A DNA stretch of 6,273 bases from Proteobacteria bacterium UBA1844 (GCA_002338615.1 DDIS01000069.1:1-6273); one strand, 5' to 3'. Shown: positions 1-6,273, counted from the first letter of the stretch. Made by a program: numbers and translations. Notes: generated from the letters alone by a model not told the origin.

Positions 1-174
1 GCCGGCCACAGCGGCGGTCAGCGCCTCTGGCGAGGTGCCGGGATCGGTGGCGAGTTGCGCGGAGCCTTTCGGGTAGGACACGAGCGCCGACAGCACGCCC
101 GGCACTTTCTCCAGGGCGTCCTTGACATGTGTCGCGCACGAGTCGCAGGTCATTCCGGTGATATTCAAATACAT
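1..174 (-). CDS. merA: Mercuric reductase MerA, N-terminal part (runs off the left edge)
   Basis: MerA is the cytosolic FAD enzyme that reduces Hg(II) to volatile Hg(0) with NADPH. Only the first 58 codons are here, and they form most of the N-terminal heavy-metal-associated (NmerA) domain. The start MYLNITGMTCDSC carries the GMTCxxC metal site with Cys10 and Cys13, followed by the typical LEKVPGV segment. The flavin, NADPH and active-site domains lie outside the window. ATG at 174-172 is chosen because it aligns with known MerA starts and has an AAGGA ribosome-binding site (complement of 183-187) eight bases upstream; the ATG at 179 is in another frame and stops after four codons. It follows merC by 38 bases and should be cotranscribed with merTPC from the MerR-controlled promoter. 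Confidence 0.93.
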   Translation of the reverse strand, partial: MYLNITGMTCDSCATHVKDALEKVPGVLSALVSYPKGSAQLATDPGTSPEALTAAVAG

Positions 175-212
175 TGCATCGTTCCTTTTCGTTTCGGCAA
201 CTGCCAATGCAG

Positions 213-620
213 TTAGCCGTGTTTGGGTGGTAGTTCGCAGCGGCGGTTGGCCGGTGAGAGCAGATCCCAGATCGACACCCCGATCATCAAGGCCAGACCG
301 ACATAGAGGAGGTTCGCCGTCCACCAATTGCCAAAAAACAAGAGCATGGCCGCCAGCACGATGGCTGGGCCGACCATCCCGAGCAGGCTGCGGTACCATT
401 GCCGATGACTCAGCCAGCCCAGTGCATTCGCCAGCAAAGCCACGACTGCGAACAGCGGCAGCAGCTTGGAGATAAACAACCCTTCGTATTCCTGTAGAAA
501 GCCAAGGCCGATGGCCGCGCCCAGGCTGGCGATAGCCGGGAAACAGGCAGCGCATCCCATCGCGGAAACAACGCTGCCAAGCGCGCCAGCCTTGTCGGCA
601 ATGCGTGTAATCAGTCCCAT
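213..620 (-). CDS. merC: Mercury transport protein MerC
   Basis: MerC is an inner-membrane Hg(II) uptake protein, an accessory to or alternative for MerT. The 135-residue product is largely hydrophobic, with about four membrane segments. The first contains the mercury-binding pair in GCAACFP (Cys23 and Cys26). The whole sequence resembles Tn21 MerC, including NWWTANLLYVGLALMIGV near residues 98-115. It is shorter than Tn21 MerC, which is about 140 residues as I recall: the tail reads RRCELPPKHG and has a single cysteine (Cys128), where the Tn21 tail has two separated by a short GPDG-like spacer. It lies 27 bases after merP and 38 before merA. The ribosome-binding site is weak (GGGGCG about four bases before ATG), so translation may partly depend on the upstream gene. 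Confidence 0.94.
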   Translation of the reverse strand: MGLITRIADKAGALGSVVSAMGCAACFPAIASLGAAIGLGFLQEYEGLFISKLLPLFAVVALLANALGWLSHRQWYRSLLGMVGPAIVLAAMLLFFGNWWTANLLYVGLALMIGVSIWDLLSPANRRCELPPKHG

Positions 621-647
621 GATCGCCCCAGGTTCGGGTTCAGTGGC

Positions 648-923
648 TCACTGCTTGACGCTGGACGGATAGCCCGCGTCTCCGGTTGCCTTGGTCAGCT
701 TCTGCACGCTGGTCTTGGCATCATCGAACGTGACAACCGCTTCGCGTGTCTCGAAGGTCACGTCAATTTTGCTGACGCCTTCGACCTTGGAAATCGCCTT
801 CTTGACGGTGATCGGGCAGGTGGAGCAGGTCATGCCCGGTACGGACAGCGTGACGGTCTGGGTGGCGGCCCACACGGGGGCAACAACGGCAGCGAGGGCG
901 AGGGCGGCAAACAGTTTTTTCAT
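648..923 (-). CDS. merP: Periplasmic mercury-binding protein MerP
   Basis: MerP is a small periplasmic scavenger that binds Hg(II) and hands it to MerT in the inner membrane. The 91-residue precursor has a signal peptide (MKK, a hydrophobic run, then PVWA) with likely cleavage between Ala19 and Ala20, leaving a 72-residue mature protein, the usual size. The mature part is one heavy-metal-associated fold with GMTCSTC; Cys33 and Cys36 are the metal ligands. Tn21 MerP has, as I recall, alanine rather than threonine between the cysteines, a conservative change. The start is supported by AGGAG (complement of 930-934) six bases upstream. It lies 15 bases after merT within the mer operon, a spacing consistent with cotranscription. 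Confidence 0.96.
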   Translation of the reverse strand: MKKLFAALALAAVVAPVWAATQTVTLSVPGMTCSTCPITVKKAISKVEGVSKIDVTFETREAVVTFDDAKTSVQKLTKATGDAGYPSSVKQ

Positions 924-938
924 GATGAACTCCTGTGA

Positions 939-1289
939 TTAATAGAAAAATGGCATGACGTAGGGAAATCCGAGCGCGACCAGGACCAGCGCGGCCACGA
1001 TCCAGAAAATGAGCTTGTAAGTAGCTCGCACTTGGGGAATCGCGCAGACCTCACCCGGTTTGCAGGCTTGCGCCGGGCGGTAGATGCGCCGCCAGGCGAA
1101 AAACAGCGCGACCAGCGCTGCGCCGATGAAGATCGGGCGATAGGGTTCCAGCACCGTCAGGTTGCCGATCCATGCCCCGCTGAACCCCAAGGCGATCAAA
1201 ACCAGCGGCCCCAGGCAGCAGGCCGACGCAAGAATGGCGGCCAGCCCACCGGCGAAGAGCGCGCCGCGCCCGTTTTGTGGTTCAGACAT
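939..1289 (-). CDS. merT: Mercuric ion transporter MerT
   Basis: MerT is the inner-membrane protein that accepts Hg(II) from MerP and moves it to the cytosol for MerA. The 116 residues match the family's usual length and three-helix layout. The first helix carries the vicinal pair Cys24-Cys25 (SACCLGP); the cytoplasmic loop carries Cys76 and Cys82 (QACKPGEVC); the third helix lies near the C-terminus, which ends PYVMPFFY. All four functional cysteines are present. It is the first gene of the minus-strand operon. Its ATG at 1289-1287 has AAAGGA (complement of 1297-1302) seven bases upstream, and the predicted leader from the MerR-controlled promoter is only about 30 bases. Confidence 0.97.
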   Translation of the reverse strand: MSEPQNGRGALFAGGLAAILASACCLGPLVLIALGFSGAWIGNLTVLEPYRPIFIGAALVALFFAWRRIYRPAQACKPGEVCAIPQVRATYKLIFWIVAALVLVALGFPYVMPFFY

Positions 1290-1324
1290 ACGCTTGTCCT
1301 TTCAAATTTGGTTTGGATAGCTTA

Positions 1325-1355
1325 AGCTTACTTCCGTAGTTATGTACGGAGTCAA
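1325..1355 (-). promoter_or_regulatory. merOP: MerR-controlled mer promoter and operator
   Basis: On the minus strand the -35 box is TTGACT (complement of 1350-1355) and the -10 box is TAAGCT (complement of 1325-1330), separated by 19 bases. This over-long spacer is the hallmark of MerR-type promoters, where MerR-Hg untwists the DNA to let RNA polymerase start. The operator dyad lies in the spacer and overlaps the -35 box: TCCGTA at 1333-1338 and TACGGA at 1345-1350, with six perfect bases per arm. The seventh pair is mismatched, unlike the Tn21/Tn501 operator I remember, and the -10 box is TAAGCT where those have TAAGGT. merR is transcribed the other way from the same interval; I could not assign its own -10 and -35 boxes. 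Confidence 0.93.
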
Positions 1356-1360
1356 GCGAT

Positions 1361-1816
1361 ATGCAAATTAATTTTGAGAATCTGACCATTGGCGTTTTTG
1401 CCAAGGCGGCCGGGGTCAATGTGGAGACCATCCGGTTCTACCAGCGCAAGGGCCTGCTGCCGGAGCCAGACAAGCCCTATGGCAGCATTCGCCGCTATGG
1501 CGAGGCGGATGTAACACGAGTGCGGTTCGTGAAATCGGCCCAGCGGCTGGGCTTTAGCCTGGACGAAATCGCCGAGCTACTGCGGCTGGAGGATGGCACC
1601 CATTGCGAGGAAGCCAGCGGCCTGGCCGAGCACAAGCTCAAGGATGTGCGCGAGAAGATGGCCGACTTGGCACGCATGGAGGCCGTGCTGTCTGAACTGG
1701 TGTGCGCCTGCCATGCGCGGAAAGGGAACGTTTCCTGCCCGCTGATTGCGTCACTGCAAGACGGAACGAAGCTCGCTGCATCGGCGCGGGGGAGTCACGG
1801 GGTGACTACGCCTTAG
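1361..1816 (+). CDS. merR: Mercury-responsive regulator MerR
   Basis: MerR represses the mer operon without mercury and activates it when Hg(II) binds. The 151 residues comprise an N-terminal winged helix-turn-helix (about residues 9-75, with [22 protein letters not shown] and the arginine-rich wing), a long dimerisation helix (about 80-120) and a C-terminal metal loop. The three Hg ligands are all present: Cys82, Cys117 and Cys126. ATG at 1361 aligns with the Tn21 start, and GGAG (1348-1351) lies nine bases upstream inside the operator region. After SLQ (133) the tail differs from the shorter Tn21/Tn501 tail, about 144 residues, and ends GSHGVTTP. The stop codon TAG (1814-1816) lies inside the transposon inverted repeat. 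Confidence 0.97.
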   Translation: MQINFENLTIGVFAKAAGVNVETIRFYQRKGLLPEPDKPYGSIRRYGEADVTRVRFVKSAQRLGFSLDEIAELLRLEDGTHCEEASGLAEHKLKDVREKMADLARMEAVLSELVCACHARKGNVSCPLIASLQDGTKLAASARGSHGVTTP

Positions 1817-1849
1817 CGTGCTTTATTTTCCGAATTCTGAGACGACCCC
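1812..1849 (-). repeat. 38-bp terminal inverted repeat of the mer transposon (IR-mer)
   Basis: Read on the minus strand from 1849, this begins GGGGTCGTCTCAG and ends ATAAAGCACGCTAAG, the outer and inner blocks of Tn21-subgroup 38-bp repeats. The middle reads AATTCGG (an EcoRI site at 1832-1837) where the Tn21 repeat, from memory, has AAAACGG. It would be the transposase binding and cleavage site at the mer end. The partner repeat is outside the window. The fifth G (complement of 1850) can be read as target DNA or as part of the end; four Gs is the usual form. The last three bases of merR (1814-1816) lie within it. Confidence 0.9.
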
Positions 1850-1854
1850 CTGTA
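1850..1854. other. Predicted 5-bp target-site duplication (one copy)
   Basis: Tn3-family elements duplicate 5 bp on insertion, so CTGTA just outside the repeat is the expected right-hand copy. The second copy would abut the other end of the transposon, which is outside the window, so this is a prediction from position only. Confidence 0.4.
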
Positions 1855-2144
1855 CTAATGCCGTGCTCGGCAGTGTGGTGTACTACCTGTTCGTATAGGT
1901 GGCTCGACGCGAGCAATGCTTTGGATGGGATACAGCCGACGTTCAGGCAAGTCCCGCCAGGACGGGGCTGGCCATCTGGCGCGGCATAGGGGTTTGACTC
2001 GATGCATGCGACCGATAGACCGAGTTGCCCCGCCCGAATTGCCGCGATGTATCCACCGGAGCCAGCGCCAATAATGGCTACGTCATACTGCTTTTCCATG
2101 TCCTGTCCTTCCAGAATTCTATTGATGACCGGGGCCTAGCTTCG

Positions 2145-5100
2145 TTAGATTCCGTCGGCAACGCCTTGCTCGGGCCGCGCGAAGCGTCGGTAAAGAGTAG
2201 GCAGCATAAACAAGGTCAGGATCGTGGCCGAAATCAACCCGCCGATGACTACAATTGCTAACGGTCGCTGGACCTCGGCGCCGGCACCTGTCGCAAGTGC
2301 CATCGGGACAAATCCAAGCGATGCAACCAGTGCCGTCATCAAAACCGGCCGCAGTCGCCTCAACGCACCTTCGCGTACGGCTTGATCCCACGGCAGCGTT
2401 TTCGCCAGGTCGTCGATTGAACCGACCATCACCAGACCGTTTAGCACCGCCACGCCTGATAGCGCAATAAACCCTACTGCTGCTGAAATCGAGAACGGCA
2501 GGCCACAAAGCCACAGTGCTACGATACCGCCGATCAAAGCAAGCGGCACACCAGTAAAAACGACGGCGGCTGCGCGCCATGAGCCTACAGCCGAGTAAAG
2601 TAACACCACGATAAGTGCGAAGCAGGCTGGAATCACCACCGCCAGACGCAAGCGCGCACGCTCAAGGTTTTCAAACTGCCCGCCCCACGTGAGCCATACG
2701 CCGGCAGGCACGCGCACGTCTGCGTTGATACTGCTCTGCGCTTCCTTGACGACGCCGGCGATGTCCCGGCCGCGCACGTTCGCCTGCACTACTACCCGGC
2801 GCTTGCCGTTTTCCCGGCTGATCTGATTAGGGCCCTTGGCCGTGGCCAATACGGCAACTGATCCCAACGGCACAAATTTGCCACTCGGAGTCAGCACCGG
2901 CAGTTGACGCAGCGCCTCCACATCATTTCGTATTCCTTCACCCAGCTTTACCACGACGTCGAAACGCCTGTCGCCCTCGTAGATCGAACCGGCCTCGCGC
3001 CCCGCGACAGCCGCCGCCAATGTGTCGTACACGTCCTGCGCAGTGAGCCCGACCCTCGCCATGGCGTCACGATCAAGACGGGCATCGAGTACTGGTAGCC
3101 CCTGCACTTGTTCCACGCGCACATCCTCAGCTCCCTCCACTGCACGCAGCTTCGTCGCGATCTGTTCAGCGGTGCGTACCATCACGTCGAAATCGTCACC
3201 ATAGACCTTAACGGCAATATCTCCGCGGACGCCAGCAAGCAGCTCGTTGAACCGCATCTGGATCGGCTGTGTAAGTTCGTAGTTTTGACCAGGGATGCTC
3301 GCTACGGTGTGCTCGATCTTCTCCACCAGTTCCGCCTTACTCATCTTGGGCTTTGGCCACTCAGCACGGTCCTTGACGATGACAAAGGTATCGGTGATAT
3401 TTGGGGGCATGGGATCTGCCGCCAGCTCCGCCGTCCCTGTTCTTGAAAAAACCAGCTTTACCTCAGGCAGCTTCGCGACAGCCTTCTCAACTGCGGACTG
3501 CATGGCCTGGCTTTGATCGATGGAAGTTCCCGGAATGCGCGCCACCTGTAGCAGTACATCCCCCTCATCGAGCGTTGGGAGAAACTCCTGGCCCAGGGTG
3601 GAAAACAGCCCAATGGCACCGGCAAAACCGGAGACGGCGATCACGCCGATCAGCTTGGGTCGGGTCAGAGCCCGGTCCAGCCAGGGTGCGTAAGTCGACG
3701 AGACGGCTTTCACCATCCTGTTTTCCTTCTCATCGACATGGCGGGACAGCCATAGTGCAATTGCCGCTGGCACGAACGTCAAGGATAGAACGAAGGCAAA
3801 CAAGAGCGCGAGTATGACAGTTAGGGCCATCGGGGCGAACATCCGACCTTCAACACCCTGGAATGTCAGCAGTGGTACATACACGAGAATGATGATTGCC
3901 TGGCCGTAAACGCTCGGCCGAATCATTTCCCGCGCCGCTGCGGCGACCGTTTCCAGCCGCTCGGACTTTGACAGCACTTTGCCGAGGGTATGCTGGCGTT
4001 CCGCGATGCGACGGAGCGCATTTTCCACAATAATTACAGCGCCGTCGACAATGAGACCAAAGTCGAGCGCGCCCAGACTCATGAGATTGGCCGACAGACC
4101 TGCCTTGAGCATCCCGGCAGAGGTCAGCATCATGGTGACCGGAATGACTGCTGCAGCGATTAGTGCCGCGCGCAGGTTGCCGAGAAGCGCGAACAGGACC
4201 GCGATCACCAGTAACGCCCCCTCCGTCAGATTGATCGCAACTGTCTTGATTGTTGCGTCGACCAGACGGGTGCGGTCCAGCACTGGCTTGATCAGCGTGT
4301 CCGGCGGAAGCGACCGGGCAATTTCCTTTAACCGCACGTCCACCGCAGCGGCGACCGTGCGGCTGTTCTGACCAATGCGCATCACGGCAGTACCGACAAC
4401 AACTTCCTCTCCACCCTCAGATGCGGATCCGAACCGCACCTCTTGGCCAAGGCCAACAGTGGCGACATGCGAAACGAGAACAGGCGTGCCATTTCGAGTA
4501 GTGATGACCGTCTTGGCCAGGTCCTCCGTCGAAGTGATGCGCGCATCGGCCTTGACGGTTAGTGCTTCACCGTTTTGGAAGACTACACCGGCGCCCACAC
4601 TGGTATTGTTTCGTTCAAGAGCTTCACCCAACATCGGCAGACTAATTCCCAAGGCTGCGAGCCGTTGCGGGTCGGGCGTAACCACATACTGTTTGACATA
4701 GCCGCCAATAACGTCAACGCCGGCCAGTCCTTCAGTGTTTTTTAGCTGGGGCGCGACTATCCAGTCCTGTATCGTACGAAGATACGTCGCCTTCTCGGCC
4801 GCGCTGCGCAGCACCTCGCCCTCGGGCGTGACATAGCTTCCATCCGTCTGCAGGCCAGCACTTGAGCCAGTCTTAGCACCGGGCTTGGCAGCGAACTCAA
4901 CTGTCCACATATAAACATCACCAAGACCGGTCGCGATCGGTCCAAGGCTTGCATTCGCCCCTGGCGGCAGTGATCGTTCGACGGCTCGCAATCGCTCGGC
5001 TATTTGCTGGCGAGCGAAGTAGATGTCAGTTCCGTCCTTGAAAACGGTTGTCACTTGTGCAAAGCCATGTCTGGTCAACGACCGCGTAGATTCGAGTCCG

Positions 5101-5330
5101 GGGATGCCGGCGAACGCTGTTTCGATCGGGTATGTTACCTGGCGCTCGACATCGGCTGGGGAGAGGGCCGGTACCACGACGTTGATCTGGACCTGCGTAT
5201 TGGTGATGTCCGGTACCGCGTCGATGGGGAGACGGGTGAGCGCAAAGGCTCCGACGATCGACAAAAGAATCGTGACGATGAGAACGTGCCACCGGCGTGC
5301 GACAGAAAAATTGACAATGCGTGCAATCAT
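2145..5330 (-). CDS. czcA: CzcA-like heavy-metal efflux RND pump
   Basis: This is the inner-membrane proton/metal antiporter of a tripartite efflux complex that expels divalent metals from periplasm or cytosol. The 1061 residues match the family length. Visible parts are a first membrane helix (about 11-31), a large periplasmic porter domain (about 40-360), a helix cluster (about 365-525), a second porter domain (about 585-890), then a final helix cluster (about 895-1045). The proton-relay and metal-class motif in helix 4 reads DFGLIVDGAVIIVEN, with Asp423, Asp429 and Glu436. That pattern belongs to the HME1/HME2 group (Zn, Co, Cd, Ni) rather than the Cu/Ag CusA group. The exact metal cannot be told. 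The start MIARIVNFSVARRWHVL is typical, with a modest GAGG (complement of 5341-5344) ten bases upstream. It lies 36 bases after the adaptor gene and is followed by the lpd remnant, so it is part of one operon. No frameshift is seen. Confidence 0.95.
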   Translation of the reverse strand: MIARIVNFSVARRWHVLIVTILLSIVGAFALTRLPIDAVPDITNTQVQINVVVPALSPADVERQVTYPIETAFAGIPGLESTRSLTRHGFAQVTTVFKDGTDIYFARQQIAERLRAVERSLPPGANASLGPIATGLGDVYMWTVEFAAKPGAKTGSSAGLQTDGSYVTPEGEVLRSAAEKATYLRTIQDWIVAPQLKNTEGLAGVDVIGGYVKQYVVTPDPQRLAALGISLPMLGEALERNNTSVGAGVVFQNGEALTVKADARITSTEDLAKTVITTRNGTPVLVSHVATVGLGQEVRFGSASEGGEEVVVGTAVMRIGQNSRTVAAAVDVRLKEIARSLPPDTLIKPVLDRTRLVDATIKTVAINLTEGALLVIAVLFALLGNLRAALIAAAVIPVTMMLTSAGMLKAGLSANLMSLGALDFGLIVDGAVIIVENALRRIAERQHTLGKVLSKSERLETVAAAAREMIRPSVYGQAIIILVYVPLLTFQGVEGRMFAPMALTVILALLFAFVLSLTFVPAAIALWLSRHVDEKENRMVKAVSSTYAPWLDRALTRPKLIGVIAVSGFAGAIGLFSTLGQEFLPTLDEGDVLLQVARIPGTSIDQSQAMQSAVEKAVAKLPEVKLVFSRTGTAELAADPMPPNITDTFVIVKDRAEWPKPKMSKAELVEKIEHTVASIPGQNYELTQPIQMRFNELLAGVRGDIAVKVYGDDFDVMVRTAEQIATKLRAVEGAEDVRVEQVQGLPVLDARLDRDAMARVGLTAQDVYDTLAAAVAGREAGSIYEGDRRFDVVVKLGEGIRNDVEALRQLPVLTPSGKFVPLGSVAVLATAKGPNQISRENGKRRVVVQANVRGRDIAGVVKEAQSSINADVRVPAGVWLTWGGQFENLERARLRLAVVIPACFALIVVLLYSAVGSWRAAAVVFTGVPLALIGGIVALWLCGLPFSISAAVGFIALSGVAVLNGLVMVGSIDDLAKTLPWDQAVREGALRRLRPVLMTALVASLGFVPMALATGAGAEVQRPLAIVVIGGLISATILTLFMLPTLYRRFARPEQGVADGI

Positions 5331-5366
5331 AGCTGGGTAACCTCGGGAAGTTCTGGAAGGAGGAAA

Positions 5367-6273
5367 TTAGTCATCGTCTCCAGCCTCACCTTTGCCGTGC
5401 TCGGCTTTCAAGAGATAGGTATTGCTCACGGCGATCTGTTCATTTCCTTCCAAGCCGGACAATACCTTCACATAACCGGCTGCGGCAGCGCCCAGAACGA
5501 CGTGTTTGATCGAGAACCCATCTTTCGCGCGAACAAACACGCTGGGCTTGTCCTCGACGGTTTGTACCGCCGTGCGTGGGATTGCAAGCTGGCCGCCACC
5601 AGCTTCGCCAGAAAGAGCAATGAAGGCGCGTGCGGTTTCTCCAATACGCCAGGTACCGCGCTCATTCGGCAGCATCGCGATTGCGCGCACTTGGCGTGTC
5701 GTGGGATCCAGAATTCGCGACATACTGGTGATCCGGGCTGAGCCGGTACGGCCATCCGTTGAGACATCCACGGTCGCACCCACTGCGACGCGCGCCGCGT
5801 CATCCGGCGATAGCGCAAGCTCGACGGACAGGTTGTTGAGATTGGCAACCTCGAACAGATGCGTGTTCGGTTCGACAACGTCGCCCAGCGCAATCTGCCG
5901 GGCCGTGACATTTCCCTTGATGGGCGAGCGCAACATCAGGCGGTTCAGCTGGCCGCCGCCCGCGCCGCCTGCGGCCGACAATTGCTGCTCGGCCAAGCGC
6001 AAGCGGGTTCCCGCTTCCTGCGCCGAAGTACGGGCAACTTCAAATTCCTGGCGAGAAGTGACTTTTTCGCCGTACAGGCGTTCTTCCCGTTTAAAGGTTG
6101 CCTGGCCTAGTTCAAATTGGCGTTTGGCAATCTCGATATCGGCGCGCAGCTGGGCAATGTCGCGGCTTTCGATTACAGCAAGCACGTCTCCACGACTGAC
6201 CGCTTCACCGAGATTGCGCCGCACTTCGACCACCCGGCCACCGACCGAGCTGGACACTACGGCGGCCTGCCTG
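5367..6273 (-). CDS. CzcB-like periplasmic adaptor of RND metal efflux (5' end missing)
   Basis: This is the membrane-fusion (adaptor) protein that links the RND pump to an outer-membrane channel. The visible 302 codons begin mid-gene; the frame is open to the window edge, and the GTG at 6257 is an internal valine (context RQAAVVSSSVGGRVVEV). Parts in order: first half of the lipoyl domain (VGGRVVEVRRNLGEAVSRGD), an alpha-helical hairpin of charged heptad-like residues (IAQLRADIEIAKRQFE to LRLAEQQL), a glycine-rich turn, second half of the lipoyl domain (LRSPIKGNVTARQIALGDVV), then beta-barrel and membrane-proximal domains (LAIPRTAVQT) and a short acidic tail ending GDDD. The missing N-terminus would hold the signal or lipoprotein sequence and perhaps a metal-binding extension. 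It lies 36 bases before the RND gene. Confidence 0.93.
   Translation of the reverse strand, partial: RQAAVVSSSVGGRVVEVRRNLGEAVSRGDVLAVIESRDIAQLRADIEIAKRQFELGQATFKREERLYGEKVTSRQEFEVARTSAQEAGTRLRLAEQQLSAAGGAGGGQLNRLMLRSPIKGNVTARQIALGDVVEPNTHLFEVANLNNLSVELALSPDDAARVAVGATVDVSTDGRTGSARITSMSRILDPTTRQVRAIAMLPNERGTWRIGETARAFIALSGEAGGGQLAIPRTAVQTVEDKPSVFVRAKDGFSIKHVVLGAAAAGYVKVLSGLEGNEQIAVSNTYLLKAEHGKGEAGDDD

Larger units (their letters stand above)
1..1849. mobile_element. Tn21-subgroup (Tn3 family) mercury transposon, mer-end part
   Basis: This is the mer-bearing end of a Tn3-family transposon, cut off by the left edge of the window. It is bounded on the right by a 38-bp terminal inverted repeat at 1812-1849. 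Inside are merR, the merO/P region, merT, merP, merC and the start of merA in the order known from Tn21. The encoded proteins look close to Tn21 and Tn501 Mer proteins from memory. Outside the repeat the sequence changes at once to an lpd-type coding region, the expected picture of an insertion. The transposase, resolvase, res site and the second inverted repeat would lie beyond position 1, so I cannot say whether the element is complete or still mobile. Family placement rests on the repeat and gene order. Confidence 0.88.
1806..2099 (-). pseudogene. lpdA: Dihydrolipoamide dehydrogenase-like gene truncated by the mer transposon
   Basis: This is the N-terminus of a class I flavoprotein disulfide reductase, most like dihydrolipoamide dehydrogenase. 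That enzyme reoxidises lipoyl groups with FAD and NAD+ and is normally about 470 or more residues. Residues 1-83 are native: the FAD-binding GAGSGG (11-16) and the redox pair Cys51/Cys56 in [13 protein letters not shown] are both visible. From codon 84 the frame enters the transposon repeat and adds [14 protein letters not shown] before a TAG at 1808-1806, giving a 97-residue chimera that overlaps the merR 3' end by 11 bases. It lacks the NAD and dimer-interface domains and the catalytic His-Glu, so it should be inactive. ATG at 2099 has AAGGA (complement of 2106-2110) six bases upstream and lies 45 bases after the RND gene. The CLNVGC signature could also suit a related reductase; MerA-like enzymes usually have CVNVGC. 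Confidence 0.88.

Noticed and set aside
146..186. RND pump residues 146-186 (DNA about 4773-4895) as a novel inserted loop
   Set aside because: Loops of this size with a DGS...TPEGE pattern are, as I recall, common in CzcA-type pumps, so it is not a special insertion. Start and end here are protein residue numbers.
122..475. A 117-codon plus-strand open frame
   Set aside because: It is antisense to merA and merC, its product is low-complexity and rich in Arg, Ser and Pro, and it has no family resemblance.
1702..1989. A plus-strand open frame crossing the transposon end
   Set aside because: It overlaps the merR 3' half in another frame and the lpd antisense strand; no ribosome-binding site or domain is seen.
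2100..2144. Possible terminator or promoter between the RND gene and lpd
   Set aside because: The 45-base gap shows only the lpd ribosome-binding site; no GC-rich hairpin with a T tract or credible -35/-10 pair is seen.
2119..2580. A 153-codon minus-strand frame overlapping the pump C-terminus
   Set aside because: It is a frame-shifted shadow of the intact RND gene, with biased Arg/Cys-rich composition and no domain.
5004..5741. A 245-codon plus-strand open frame
   Set aside because: It runs antisense across the strong RND start and the adaptor C-terminus, has no recognisable domain, and is explained by the high-GC shadow of those genes.
6255..6257. GTG as the start of the adaptor protein
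   Set aside because: The frame stays open upstream to the window edge with adaptor-like residues, and starting here would remove the signal sequence and half of the expected N-terminal region.

Overview
The window joins two metal-resistance units at a sharp, visible boundary. The left part (1 to 1849) is the regulatory end of a Tn21-subgroup mercury-resistance transposon. The right part (1850 to 6273) is host or plasmid DNA carrying a heavy-metal efflux operon whose last gene was cut by that transposon. Gene content, protein style and moderately high GC point to a proteobacterium, probably Burkholderiales or Pseudomonas-like. The species, and whether this is plasmid, island or chromosome, cannot be read from the sequence.

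Mercury module. merR (+, 1361-1816) diverges from merT (939-1289), merP (648-923), merC (213-620) and the first 58 codons of merA (ends at 174 and runs off the left edge), all on the minus strand. The 1325-1355 interval between merR and merT holds the classic MerR-controlled promoter: TTGACT, an over-long 19-bp spacer with the operator dyad, then TAAGCT. MerP binds Hg(II) in the periplasm, MerT and MerC carry it across the inner membrane, and MerA reduces it to Hg(0). A 38-bp Tn21-type terminal inverted repeat lies at 1812-1849, and the merR stop codon falls inside it. The transposase end, merD and merE are not in the window.

Efflux module. Reading leftward on the minus strand are a CzcB-like periplasmic adaptor (5367 to beyond 6273, start missing), an intact 1061-residue CzcA-like RND pump (2145-5330) with the DFG...DGAV...EN motif of the Co/Zn/Cd/Ni-type pumps, and a dihydrolipoamide-dehydrogenase-like gene (start 2099). 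The last is intact only for 83 codons, then hits the transposon end and reads 14 more codons before a stop. Its FAD-binding glycine motif and redox CxxxxC pair survive, but the rest of the enzyme is absent. No outer-membrane factor gene is visible; one could lie past the right edge.

No stretch over 300 bases lacks a gene. I found no tRNA, rRNA, CRISPR array, replication origin or confident intrinsic terminator. I did not find a wholly new system. The points of most interest are the transposon/lpd junction, the coupling of an HME-RND operon to an lpd gene, MerC missing one of its C-terminal cysteines, and a MerR C-terminus that extends into the transposon repeat.
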